64,000 bases of DNA from Burkholderia sp. SRS-46 (GTDB lineage Bacteria > Pseudomonadota > Gammaproteobacteria > Burkholderiales > Burkholderiaceae). The notes below the pieces were generated by a model. That model worked only from the letters and a program-made list of their open reading frames with translations, did no database searches and was not told the origin of the DNA. Shown here in pieces: positions 36,886-45,564 of the stretch. The first letter of the stretch is position 1, and each line of letters starts with the position of its first letter. A program made the position numbers and the translations under genes. The stretch lies in the NCBI RefSeq assembly GCF_004343775.1, contig NZ_PTXL01000010.1, positions 62,001 to 126,000 of the forward strand, given 5' to 3'.

Positions 36886-37788
36886 GTGAACTTCCCTTCC
36901 ATCGATCCGTTCCTGGCAGGCCGCCGCAACTCGGCCAGCATGGACGCGCCTGATCCGTTCGCAGCTGCGGCCGCGGCGATCGACACGCATGGCACAGGTG
37001 TCGCCAAGACGTCGCTGCCGGAGCGCGTGTGGCCCGACGACATCCCGTCGCCGGCGCCGGCGAACGCACCGCGGATTCTGCGCGAGCTCAAGGCTCGGCT
37101 GTCGCGCTACCTCGACAAGCCGGCGCAGTGGCTCGCGCAGTTGAACGCCGCGAACGGCAGCCGGCGCCAGCAACGCAGCGAGCGCCGCCTCGCGTGCGTC
37201 CAGCTCGCGCGGGCGATGATCAAGTATTGCGACCTGCGCACGATGCGCATCGGCGTGCCGGGCGCGGCCGGCTGGATTGACTTCACGCTGCCGTATCTGG
37301 CTTCTCAGGCCGGCTTGTCGGAGCGCCGGGCCGAGCGCGCACTGCGCGACCTGCAGAAGGCCCGGCTGGTGAAGGTGCGGCGCCAGTGCGAGCTCGAGGA
37401 AACCGAGCAAGGCGTGCGGTACAAGGGCGTCGCGTCGATCAAGTATCTGACGTCGACGCTCTTCGAGGCGTTTGGGCTCGGCAAATGGCTGCGGCACGAA
37501 CGGACGCGCGCGCACCTGCGTGCGCAGCGCCGCGCGAACCAGCAGCGCAAGCGAACGCAGCAGGGTGCGGCGCTGGGCGCGCAACTCGTCGAGCAGATCG
37601 CCGGCATCGAGGCTCGCGCCCGGCGCCAGGCTGCAGCGGCGGATGCCGCACAGTGCGACGCGGCCGACCTCGAGCGCGCGATCAAGCTGCGCGTCGGCGA
37701 ACTGCTGCACGCCCATCCCGACTGGGATCGGGACTCCCTCTATGCCGCCGCTCGGCGGCAGATCGCCCCACCTGGCGATTCTGCTTAG
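36886..37788 (+). CDS. repA: RepA, IncFII-type replication initiator
   Basis: The protein (300 residues from GTG 36886) resembles IncFII-family RepA: a central winged-helix-type region (IDFTLPYLASQAGLSERRAE, then RALRDLQKARLVKVRRQ) followed by an Arg-rich helical tail. RepA binds the origin and recruits the host replisome. An in-frame TTG at 36802 would add 28 residues but lies inside the leader; GTG 36886, just after the leader-peptide stop, fits translational coupling better. An ATG at residue 19 of this version is another option. The antisense RNA upstream and the DnaA box downstream support the call. Confidence 0.82.
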   Translation: MNFPSIDPFLAGRRNSASMDAPDPFAAAAAAIDTHGTGVAKTSLPERVWPDDIPSPAPANAPRILRELKARLSRYLDKPAQWLAQLNAANGSRRQQRSERRLACVQLARAMIKYCDLRTMRIGVPGAAGWIDFTLPYLASQAGLSERRAERALRDLQKARLVKVRRQCELEETEQGVRYKGVASIKYLTSTLFEAFGLGKWLRHERTRAHLRAQRRANQQRKRTQQGAALGAQLVEQIAGIEARARRQAAAADAAQCDAADLERAIKLRVGELLHAHPDWDRDSLYAAARRQIAPPGDSA

Positions 37789-37954
37789 CGGGCGCGTACC
37801 AGCCGCTCCCTGACCTGAGCTTCCCCCATCGCGTGAGCGAGGCACCCGCATGTCCGGATGGCCGATTGGCCGGCATTCCGCGCGCGCTGGGGTGGGCTCT
37901 GCGGGCGGAAAAACGCCGGCCGTCGCCCGATTTCGCGATCGCGGCGCGCGAGGC

Positions 37955-37963
37955 TGTGGATAA
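37955..37963 (-). promoter_or_regulatory. Perfect DnaA box
   Basis: The minus strand reads TTATCCACA, the full consensus DnaA-binding site, 167 bases after the repA stop and next to an AT-rich run, as expected for the origin of an IncFII-type replicon. Confidence 0.75.
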
Positions 37964-38046
37964 AAGCATTTACATGTCGGGGCTGATCGTATTTAAGTGT
38001 CGATTCTTAATCAGGACACAGATCCTACCTACCCCTCCAAATCCAC

Positions 38047-38084
38047 CCGCGGCGATGCCGCGGCGTCACGCGGGCTTCGCCCGC
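38047..38084. repeat. Two adjacent GC-rich inverted repeats in the origin region
   Basis: CCGCGGC-GAT-GCCGCGG (38047-38063) is followed by GCGGGC-TTC-GCCCGC (38070-38084). Both are perfect short hairpins with three-base loops. They may be part of the origin or a terminator after repA. Confidence 0.55.
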
Positions 38085-38183
38085 TTGACGGGACAACCCC
38101 CACGAGCCGCATGCGCTCCCCACCGGCAGGCCGTAAGCGCTACGGCGGCCGGTGGCCGCCGCACCGCTAACGGCGCGACAAAA

Positions 38184-38218
38184 GATTTCGGGGCGCGTCA
38201 AAGCCGCACCCCGAAATC
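38184..38218. repeat. 10-bp perfect inverted repeat, 15-base loop
   Basis: GATTTCGGGG at 38184-38193 and CCCCGAAATC at 38209-38218 form a perfect 10-bp stem. There is no T-run on either strand, so a protein-binding or replication role is as likely as termination. Confidence 0.55.
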
Positions 38219-38477
38219 AGCGCGCGCAAGTGTGCGCCCGTCTGCCTGCTAGATGTGTCGGTCATCGAGGTCACGAGGTTTTGCAGAAAGAGGGCTTTTT
38301 CATAAACGCAACTAACCGTCTACCGGTTCCCACCCTCCGACATCGGTCCCTGCCCATTCCCCCCGAGTCTCCAAGAAGAGGTCTGCCCTGCCACGTCTGC
38401 ATGCTTCGCGCTCGGTGACAGCGCCTGCCATGCAGCGCGATACTCTGCCGAAAGGGCGACGTCCATGGGAGGCAGTC

Positions 38478-39395
38478 GTGTGCTACTCCGCGAAGATTCA
38501 AGCCGACTACCGCGAGTACGTGCGCCTCTACGGCGCCGACATCGACATCGATACGTTCCGCGAGCTGTACTTCGAGCGCGCGGCGGGCGGCACCGTCAAG
38601 ATCCCGAAGGCTGTCGACGCCGCGCTACTGGCCACGCCAGTCAGCAGCGACATCGCGTCGGCGATCCACGACTACGGGAATCGCCGCACCGGCGAGCTCG
38701 AGGCCGAAATCTTCTCACTGCGCGCGCGGCTCGCAGCGGCCGAGCGCAAGCTGCAGCAAAAGATCACCAAGACCGCCAGCGAAGACGCCCGAATCGCCAC
38801 CAACAAAATCGACGCCGCGCTCCGTGGCCTCGACGACCTGCGCCGGCGGGACCTGATCGAGCGCGACGCGCGGATCTTTCCGGGCTGGTACGCTCCCGTG
38901 CTGATCGAGCTGGATGGCAAGCGCCTGGTCGTGCCGATGCGCTACCGATGCCGGCAGCCGGGTTGGACCGAGGCCGACGAGCGGGCGAAGCCGGCAAGTT
39001 ACAACGCGAGGACCGACAGCCTTCACACGGCGTGGCGCAAGGTGTTCGGCTTCACCCACGGCCTCGTGCTCGTTGACACATTCTTCGAAAACGTGAAGCG
39101 CGACAGTCAGAACGTCGTGCTCCGTTTTGACCCGACGCCCCCGCAGCACATGCAGGTCGCCTGTTTGTGGACGCACACCGAGATCCCAGCCTCGAGCGAC
39201 CTCTGGTCATTCGCGGCAATCACCGACGAGCCGCCCCCCGAAGTCGCAGCCGCCGGCCACGATCGTTGCATCGTGTCGATCAAGTCGCCGAATGTCGACG
39301 CCTGGCTGGCGCCGGACCCGAGCCGGCGCCTTCAGCTGAGCGAAATCCTCGCCGACCGCGAGCGGCCGTACTACGCGCACCAACTGGCGGCGTAA
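38478..39395 (+). CDS. SRAP-family (YedK/HMCES-like) abasic-site protein
   Basis: The 305-residue protein begins (M)CYSAKIQADYREYVR, the start of the SRAP family, whose Cys2 becomes the N-terminal residue and crosslinks to abasic sites in single-stranded DNA. Late conserved features are the FAAITDEPPPE block and HDRCIVSIK, where the family's active-site His lies. A reading frame extends 21 codons upstream, but GGGAGG five bases before GTG 38478 fixes this start and restores Cys2. A central helical insert (about residues 65-125) makes it longer than YedK. A role in protecting plasmid single strands after transfer is inference. Confidence 0.82.
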   Translation: MCYSAKIQADYREYVRLYGADIDIDTFRELYFERAAGGTVKIPKAVDAALLATPVSSDIASAIHDYGNRRTGELEAEIFSLRARLAAAERKLQQKITKTASEDARIATNKIDAALRGLDDLRRRDLIERDARIFPGWYAPVLIELDGKRLVVPMRYRCRQPGWTEADERAKPASYNARTDSLHTAWRKVFGFTHGLVLVDTFFENVKRDSQNVVLRFDPTPPQHMQVACLWTHTEIPASSDLWSFAAITDEPPPEVAAAGHDRCIVSIKSPNVDAWLAPDPSRRLQLSEILADRERPYYAHQLAA

Positions 39396-39876
39396 AACGG
39401 GGGCCCTCGGCCACCCTGAAGCCATCCATCCAGGTCTCTGGCGTACCAGCCAGTTGGCGCGCTCAAGCGCACGCAGTGTCCACACGGGCCACCCGGAATT
39501 GACGAATGAGCTGCAGGACGGTGGATGGCCAGCCGGCGCGCCAGTCGAATTGCTCACGCGCGGCCCGGCATCGGCGAATGGGAGAAGACCCATTAGTGCT
39601 AAACGGCGAGTCTACGAAACTTCGGTCAGTTCAATCTTCTGGAATTTTTCTACCTTAAACGGGATGATTTTGTGGACCTGACCTGCGGCAGATTCGCACT
39701 TACTTTTTCCAATATTCCAAATAATTGACCTGTTTGCTACACTCACTAGCGATCGCTAGATCGAGGCAATGCTTGCAATCGTATGAGCGCTTGACGTCAT
39801 CTCACGCGCGACCTCCCCGGAGGCGGACGCTCAGATCAATACGTAACTCGCCGTTCAAACTCAGGAAATTCGTTTC
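39396..39876. other. Gene-poor spacer between replicon and flagellar island
   Basis: No coding region is supported in these 481 bases. The right half (about 39590-39780) is clearly less GC-rich than its surroundings and holds a 14-bp palindrome at 39746-39759. TTGACC at 39725 lacks a convincing -10 partner. The compositional change suggests a junction between the plasmid backbone and the flagellar segment. Confidence 0.55.
39746..39759. repeat. 14-bp perfect palindrome
   Basis: CTAGCGATCGCTAG is a perfect palindrome about 120 bases upstream of the TPR gene. It could be an operator for a dimeric regulator or a recombination scar. Confidence 0.45.
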
Positions 39877-41007
39877 ATGGCAGCCGATCAATTCGCATCC
39901 AATCACCTTGCTCATCTTGATCGCCTGTTACAGTTTCTGAGCCAGGATCCTGATAACTTGAACTTGCTGGCCGATGCGGCCACCGTTGCGCTCGAAGCGC
40001 ACCGCTTTTCGATTTGCGATGAGCTACTGGCGCGTCACCAGGCGATCCGCCCGCTTCCTCCTCGCCTCGTTAACATGCAAGGGGTGTCCGCGATGTCGCA
40101 GGGGCGCTTCGCCGAAGCGCTGGGTCACTTCCACACGCTGAGCGAAAGTCGCGCGGACGCCGTCCTGAGCTACAACACCGCCTATGCCAGCGCCATGTGT
40201 GGGGCCTATGAGCCTGCGGCATCCCTCGACGCCCCGTGTCTGGATGCAGTATCGGGCGCAGGCACCCTAAAGTTGCGCGCGCTCCATTATCTGGGTCGAC
40301 TCGACGAAGCGTTGCAATTGGGGCAAAGATTGGCTGGCCGGCTAGATGCGCCCGCCGAATTCAACGGTGCCTATGCCACCCTCCTGTTCGACCTCGACGA
40401 TCAAGAGGGCGCTCAACGCTACGCGCGGCAGTCGGTCGAAACCCCCGATGGCCTCACCGTACTCGGCCTGGCGGCGCTTGAGGCAGGTGACACCGAGCAA
40501 GCCTTCACGCTGCTACGGGAAGCGTTAGCGCACAATCCACGAGAAGCCCGGGCAACACTCGGGCTTGGTCTGTGCTTGTTCGCAGAGGAGCGTTTCGCGG
40601 AGGCGGCGACCACCCTCGATCAAGCCGCCGAGCAGCTAGCCACGCACCTGGGCGCCTGGATCGCCGCAGGGTGGGCTCGGCTGCTCCTGGGCGACGTGGC
40701 CACTGCACGTACGCGTTTCCATCATGCCTCTACGCTGGACAGGGGTTTTGCAGAAGCCCACGGCGCCCTCGCGGTTGTCAGCCATCTTGAAGGCTTGCAT
40801 GACGATGCTCGGCGTCACGCCGAGACAGCCCTACGCTTGGATCCGACGTGCTTGTCGGGTGCGCTCGCAAAGAGCATGCAGCACGAGAATGCGGGTCAAG
40901 CCGGGGCCGCCAGCGCCATTCGGAATGCAGCGCTGCATCAGCCGCTGGGCACCGGTGGACGCACGATCGCCCAGTCGCTCAAGCTGCTTGGCCTCAAACG
41001 CAAGTAA
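39877..41007 (+). CDS. Tetratricopeptide-repeat protein
   Basis: This 376-residue cytoplasmic protein consists of TPR-like helical pairs along its length (clearest at about residues 195-330, for example AEERFAEAATTLDQAAEQL and ARRHAETALRLDP). TPR proteins mediate protein contacts, and flagellar and type III systems use them as chaperones or scaffolds. It precedes the flagellar operon by 373 bases in the same orientation and ends in a hairpin, so it is likely a separate transcript. Another TPR protein lies at the far end of the cluster (60482-61039). Its role is not known. Confidence 0.8.
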   Translation: MAADQFASNHLAHLDRLLQFLSQDPDNLNLLADAATVALEAHRFSICDELLARHQAIRPLPPRLVNMQGVSAMSQGRFAEALGHFHTLSESRADAVLSYNTAYASAMCGAYEPAASLDAPCLDAVSGAGTLKLRALHYLGRLDEALQLGQRLAGRLDAPAEFNGAYATLLFDLDDQEGAQRYARQSVETPDGLTVLGLAALEAGDTEQAFTLLREALAHNPREARATLGLGLCLFAEERFAEAATTLDQAAEQLATHLGAWIAAGWARLLLGDVATARTRFHHASTLDRGFAEAHGALAVVSHLEGLHDDARRHAETALRLDPTCLSGALAKSMQHENAGQAGAASAIRNAALHQPLGTGGRTIAQSLKLLGLKRK

Positions 41008-41016
41008 ACAAACAGG

Positions 41017-41042
41017 CAGCGGTTGCACGGCTCCAACCGCTG
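41017..41042 (+). terminator. Hairpin after the TPR gene
   Basis: CAGCGGTTG at 41017-41025 and CAACCGCTG at 41034-41042 form a perfect 9-bp stem with an 8-base loop, 9 bases after the TPR stop. No T-run follows, so it is a weak or factor-assisted terminator. Confidence 0.5.
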
Positions 41043-41314
41043 TCGCGCGAGCCTATCGGGCGCACCGACATGGCGAATCGGTCCACGGCGCTCGGCCATT
41101 GGCATGCCCTCGGTGATATGGCGACTTACGATGTCGACCGATTGTCGCCAACTGAGGCGCCCAATGCGCCTGTCGGCAACAAAAATCTCTCACCATTCTC
41201 CTGCTCCTCTTCCTTAATCCTGTATCCGGTTCGCGATCGGAGATGCCTCCTCTTCAGTGAGAAGCGCACGAAATCCACGCACCCGCAAAAACTATAGAAA
41301 TCCCCGACAAAGTG

Positions 41315-41342
41315 TTGACAATTTCGTAATGCAATGTAAGAT
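41315..41342 (+). promoter_or_regulatory. Sigma70-type promoter of the flagellar operon
   Basis: A perfect -35 box TTGACA (41315-41320) and TAAGAT (41337-41342) are separated by 16 bases, about 38 bases before the fliQ start, in an AT-rich stretch unusual for this window. It is the only clear promoter before the 20-kb cluster and suggests housekeeping-sigma expression rather than a sigma54 class II start. Confidence 0.65.
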
Positions 41343-41380
41343 TGTGAAAAAATTGTAAAACTAGATTTCCCGGGGCCAGC

Positions 41381-41647
41381 ATGTCGAGCGATAGCGCGCT
41401 GAATCTTGTCGCACAGTTATTGTGGACGGGGCTGCTTGTTGCAGGCCCTCTGCTTATCGCTTCGTTATTAACCGGCCTCGTTATCAGCTTGTTTCAGGTT
41501 GTCACGCAATTGCAGGAAATGAGCCTCTCTTACGTGCCCAAGCTGATCGTCGTGGGATTGGTAATTGCGACGCTCGGCTCCTGGATGCTGGCCCGCCTGA
41601 CCGGTTTTACCAAAACCCTCTTCAATCTCATTCCGACATTGGGCTAA
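41381..41647 (+). CDS. fliQ: FliQ, export gate protein
   Basis: The 88-residue product has the two membrane helices and conserved core (LLIASLLTGLVISLFQVVTQLQEMSLSY, shown here only as its key features: Pro-Leu-Leu, Phe-Gln, Gln-Glu) of FliQ, a component of the FliPQR export gate of flagellar type III secretion. It opens the cluster and is followed two bases later by fliR. No strong ribosome site precedes it. Confidence 0.93.
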   Translation: MSSDSALNLVAQLLWTGLLVAGPLLIASLLTGLVISLFQVVTQLQEMSLSYVPKLIVVGLVIATLGSWMLARLTGFTKTLFNLIPTLG

Positions 41648-41649
41648 TC

Positions 41650-42411
41650 ATGGCTGCCAATCCGAATCTCGGATGGGCAGCGGCAACGCTTTTGCTGTCG
41701 TTGCGCGTAGGCCCCATATTTGCGGCCGCGCCGCCCTTCTCCCAAATGGCAATCCCCATGCGCATCAAGATGGCGATGACGCTTACGCTGTCCGCGTGCC
41801 TGGCAACGACGGTCGCCTATACCGGGCCTGTCGATGCAGCGCTTATCCCGGCCGCTGCATGGGAATGTCTGCTGGGCTTCGCCATCGCCTTCGCGTTTCA
41901 GGCAGCCTTCGCAGCGCTCTCGTTTGCGGGGCGCGTGCTCGACGTACAAGCCGGATATGGGCTTGCGATGGTCATCGATCCCGGTTCTCGAAGTCAGGCG
42001 CCGCTGCTTGGAACGATCTTGACCATGGCAGCAGGGATTATTTTCTTTGCCTCGAATGGGCACCTGGAACTGCTGCGTCTTCTATTCGACCTCACACGCC
42101 TGTTTCCGCCGGCAAACGCACGCATCATGGGCGATGCCGCCTCATTCGCGTCTTATTTCGGCTCACTGACGAGCATTGCGCTGGCCGCAACCGCGGCCGT
42201 CATGCTGCCGCTGTTCCTGACCGACTTGGCGATTGCCTTCCTGGCCCGCGCGTTGCCGCAAATGAACGCCCTGATGCTCGGTTTTCAGATCAAGGTATTC
42301 GTCACGCTGATCGCAATGGCGCTGGCAACCGGCGCGCTTGCTCCGGTCGTGCTGCGACTTTTACACACCGCGCTCAATTTCGTTCCAGCGACGTTCAAGC
42401 GATATGGCTGA
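41650..42411 (+). CDS. fliR: FliR, export gate protein
   Basis: This 253-residue, multi-helix membrane protein fits FliR in length and in order after fliQ, with the conserved early segment RVGPIFAAAPPFS and a central GRVLDVQAGYGLAMVIDP block. FliR completes the gate with FliP and FliQ. It overlaps flhB by 8 bases. Confidence 0.93.
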   Translation: MAANPNLGWAAATLLLSLRVGPIFAAAPPFSQMAIPMRIKMAMTLTLSACLATTVAYTGPVDAALIPAAAWECLLGFAIAFAFQAAFAALSFAGRVLDVQAGYGLAMVIDPGSRSQAPLLGTILTMAAGIIFFASNGHLELLRLLFDLTRLFPPANARIMGDAASFASYFGSLTSIALAATAAVMLPLFLTDLAIAFLARALPQMNALMLGFQIKVFVTLIAMALATGALAPVVLRLLHTALNFVPATFKRYG

Positions 42412-43471
42412 GCAAGACGAAAACCGCTCCGAAGCGGCCACGGCCCATCGGCTGGAGCAGGCGCGTAGGAAAGGTCTGGTACCCAAGAGCCAGGAGCTTG
42501 GCATGCTGGCGAGCCTCGCGACGTGCGCCGTGTATCTGTGGGGCAATAGCGCGCGAATCGCCGAACATATTGCGACCAGCAGCGCTCGTGCGCTCGCCGA
42601 TATCCCCGGTATCGCGCACAGTCCCGCCGCGATGTCCGCATGGCTGAGCGCCATCGTACTGGATCTCGTCCGATTGATCGCACCCATCACCCTCCTGTCG
42701 ATGGGCGCCGGCCTATTGGTCACGGTCTTGCAGACTCGTTTTTTGTTCGCGCCCGCCGCGCTCAAGGCCGATTTCTCGCGGCTGAATCCGATCCAGGGGC
42801 TCCGGCGCGTCGTTTCACTGCAAACACTCTTCGAGTCAGCTCGAACGCTCGTGAAGATGGTCGTCTACAGCCTGATTGCCTGGTATTGCATCGCGCCCGT
42901 GATCCAAAGCGCGTCGCACACGTCGATACCCCCGCGTCGTCTCGGCGATCTGATGCAGGCAACCAGCCTTAGCCTGCTGACGAGACTCCTGATTGCGGCA
43001 ACCGTTTTCGCGGCGATCGATTTTGCGGTCGTGCATCGCGTGTTTGCAAGAAAGATGCGGATGAGTCGCCACGAAATCAAGCAGGAATACAAGCAGCGGG
43101 AAGGTGACCCACGCATCAAGTCCCAGCGCCGCAAGATCCGGCGCGAGCTGTTTCAGCACACGCGCAGCCTGCGCCGCGTCCGGGACGCCGATGTGCTGAT
43201 CACCAACCCGACGCACTATGCGATTGGCTTGAAATACCTCCCCTCGCGCATGTCGGCACCTATTGTGATCGCCAAGGGAGCAGGCGATCTCGCCCAGCGG
43301 CTCAAGAAAATTGCCTTTGTCTACGGCGTGCCCGTTGTCGAGTCACCGCCGCTGGCTCGGCAAATCTTTCGTGAAACGCGCATCGACCAGGAAATCTCCG
43401 CAGACTCGTATCGCGAAACCGCAGCGATCTATCTGCGCACGCGTCGTCAGCCCACTGGGGGGAACGCATGA
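42404..43471 (+). CDS. flhB: FlhB, export switch protein
   Basis: The 355-residue product has four membrane helices and a cytoplasmic domain with the self-cleaving NPTH motif at residues 268-271 (NPTHYAIGLKY). FlhB binds the gate and switches export from rod/hook to late substrates. Keeping NPTH indicates a functional switch even though late (filament) substrates are not encoded here. It overlaps fliR by 8 bases and flhA by 4. Confidence 0.95.
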   Translation: MAEQDENRSEAATAHRLEQARRKGLVPKSQELGMLASLATCAVYLWGNSARIAEHIATSSARALADIPGIAHSPAAMSAWLSAIVLDLVRLIAPITLLSMGAGLLVTVLQTRFLFAPAALKADFSRLNPIQGLRRVVSLQTLFESARTLVKMVVYSLIAWYCIAPVIQSASHTSIPPRRLGDLMQATSLSLLTRLLIAATVFAAIDFAVVHRVFARKMRMSRHEIKQEYKQREGDPRIKSQRRKIRRELFQHTRSLRRVRDADVLITNPTHYAIGLKYLPSRMSAPIVIAKGAGDLAQRLKKIAFVYGVPVVESPPLARQIFRETRIDQEISADSYRETAAIYLRTRRQPTGGNA

Positions 43472-45537
43472 ACACGTACGTTTCGCGCTTGCGCAGTCAG
43501 CGCGACCTGGCGCTCGTGTTCGCAATCATGGCGATCCTGCTGATTCTTTTCGCGCCGATTCCATCGGTTGCACTCGATCTCCTGATCATCACGAACTTCG
43601 CCTTTGCCTTCACGATCCTGCTGCTGACGATCTATGTCGAACGCCCTGTCGATTTCTCCACCTTTCCGTCGCTGCTGTTGATCGCCACGCTCTTCCGGCT
43701 TTCGCTTAACATCGCTGCGACCCGACTCATTCTTTCCGGAGCGGAAGCTGGCCAGGTCATCGGCGCGATCGGCGAATTTGTCGTGCAAGGTAATTACGTC
43801 ATCGGCCTGATCGTCTTTTTCATCCTGATCGTTGTCCAGTACGTGGTCGTGACGAACGGCGCGCAACGGGTTTCGGAGGTGGCCGCCCGCTTCGTCCTCG
43901 ATGCGATGCCGGGGCAGCAGATGAGCATCGACGCGGACCTCAACATGGGGCTGATCGACCAGAACGAGGCCCGCACTCGCAGAAAGGCGCTCGAAAAGGA
44001 AGCCGCTTTCTATGGATCCATGGACGGCGCCAGCAAGTTCGTCAAAGGCGACGCAATTGCGGGCATCGTCATCATGCTCATCGACATTCTGGGCGGGTGG
44101 GCGGTCGGCGTCGCCCAGATGGGCATGCCGCTCGGCCGCGCTCTGCATCAATTCACCTTGCTGACGATCGGCGACGGCATCGTGACGCAGGTACCGGCCC
44201 TCATCATCTCCGTGGCGACCGGCATCATCGTCACACGCTCGTCTTCGGACGGCGAACTTAGCAACGAGGTGTTTCGCCAGCTGGTGCAATTCCCGAAGAT
44301 CCGTATTCTGGTGACCGGCGCTCTGGTCGGCCTGTTGGTCTTGCCCGGCATGCCGAAATGGCCGATTCTGATACTTGTTCCCACCGCATTCTTCGCGTGG
44401 CGGGCCAAGCGTGGCGCATCGAGCGTCGAAGCGGACGCAAGCACGGAGAACCCGCGCGCCTTCGACGACTCGTCGACAGACGATGCCGTACCGCCGGTTT
44501 CCCCCATCGAAGTCGGCTTCGGCTCGGAACTCGCTCGTGCATGGATACCGTCGCAAAGCATTTTGGCCGACCGTATTGCCGCGTTCCGCAAGCAATACGC
44601 AGAGGAAATGGGTGTCGCGATTCCGGCTGTCGTCTTCCGCGACGTTCCTCAGATCGCCTCGAACGATTATCGGATTTCTCTATTCGACAACCGCTTCGGT
44701 CAAGCGACGCTCTATCCGAACAAGACCCTGGCGATCCATCCGAACGCAAAGTCGGACGGGCTGCCCGGCATTGCCACCCGAGACCCGGCCTTTGGACTGC
44801 CTGCGGTATGGATCGAGCCGGAACAGATCTCACATGCATCGTCACTTGGCTACACCGCGGTGGATCCGATCACGGTGCTCGTCACGCACGTCACCGAAAT
44901 CGCACGTGCCAATGTTTCCACATTGATGTCACGTACGGATACGGTCACGCTGCTCGAGGGCGTGCGTGCGCGCTGCCCCGGCCTTGTCGAGGAACTCGTG
45001 CCCAACATCCTGTCCATCAGCGACGTCCAGACCGTCCTGCAAGGCTTACTGTCCGAGCACGTACCGATCCGGAATATCGATCTGATCGCAGAGGTACTGG
45101 CGGACGCCGGGCGGCACGAGAAGGATCCCGCACTCCTTTGCGAACGTGTCCGGCAAAAGCTCGGGCACAGCATCTGCCAGCGCCTGCTCGGCGAAAAGGA
45201 GGCGCTCGCGGTACTGACCCTCGATCCGGTACTCGAAAACGCGATCGCCCACAATCTGCGAGGCGCGGCCGGCAGCAGCCCGTTCGTGCTCGATCCGGGG
45301 CTTGCGGAATCGTTTCTCGCTCGCCTCGCCGAACAGGTCGATGCAATGCTCCGCCAGAATCTCGCGCCCGCATTGCTTTGCCGCCCAGAACTGCGTCGGC
45401 ACCTGAAGATCTTCTCGCGTCGCATCGCCCCCCGTCTTGCTGTGCTGTCGATGAATGAAATCCCGCATGCGATCAGTCTCCGCGCATTCGGCATGGTCAG
45501 CGTCGACCAGACAGCATCCGCCGCCCTGCCAGCTTGA
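43468..45537 (+). CDS. flhA: FlhA, major export apparatus protein
   Basis: This 689-residue protein has the eight-helix membrane domain with the conserved FRLSLNIAATRLILSG segment (about residues 76-91) and the charged loop LIDQNEARTRRKALEKEAAF, followed by the four-subdomain cytoplasmic part that docks chaperones and FliI. It is full length. It overlaps flhB by 4 bases; flgF follows 27 bases later. Confidence 0.96.
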   Translation: MNTYVSRLRSQRDLALVFAIMAILLILFAPIPSVALDLLIITNFAFAFTILLLTIYVERPVDFSTFPSLLLIATLFRLSLNIAATRLILSGAEAGQVIGAIGEFVVQGNYVIGLIVFFILIVVQYVVVTNGAQRVSEVAARFVLDAMPGQQMSIDADLNMGLIDQNEARTRRKALEKEAAFYGSMDGASKFVKGDAIAGIVIMLIDILGGWAVGVAQMGMPLGRALHQFTLLTIGDGIVTQVPALIISVATGIIVTRSSSDGELSNEVFRQLVQFPKIRILVTGALVGLLVLPGMPKWPILILVPTAFFAWRAKRGASSVEADASTENPRAFDDSSTDDAVPPVSPIEVGFGSELARAWIPSQSILADRIAAFRKQYAEEMGVAIPAVVFRDVPQIASNDYRISLFDNRFGQATLYPNKTLAIHPNAKSDGLPGIATRDPAFGLPAVWIEPEQISHASSLGYTAVDPITVLVTHVTEIARANVSTLMSRTDTVTLLEGVRARCPGLVEELVPNILSISDVQTVLQGLLSEHVPIRNIDLIAEVLADAGRHEKDPALLCERVRQKLGHSICQRLLGEKEALAVLTLDPVLENAIAHNLRGAAGSSPFVLDPGLAESFLARLAEQVDAMLRQNLAPALLCRPELRRHLKIFSRRIAPRLAVLSMNEIPHAISLRAFGMVSVDQTASAALPA

Positions 45538-45564
45538 TTTCATGAACGCTACCCCGTACCTGCC

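Larger units (their letters stand above)
37789..38240. other. Candidate replication origin (oriR) downstream of repA
   Basis: No gene is supported between repA and the SRAP gene. The stretch holds a perfect DnaA box at 37955-37963, an adjoining more AT-rich segment (about 37960-38045), and three inverted repeats (38047-38063, 38070-38084, 38184-38218). In IncFII plasmids the origin lies just downstream of repA with a DnaA box, so this is the best candidate for oriR. No iterons are evident. Confidence 0.6.
41008..41380. other. Intergenic region upstream of fliQ
   Basis: No gene is supported in this 373-base stretch. It contains a hairpin just after the TPR gene (41017-41042), then non-coding sequence, and the operon promoter at 41315-41342 with an AT-rich leader up to the fliQ start. 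Confidence 0.6.
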
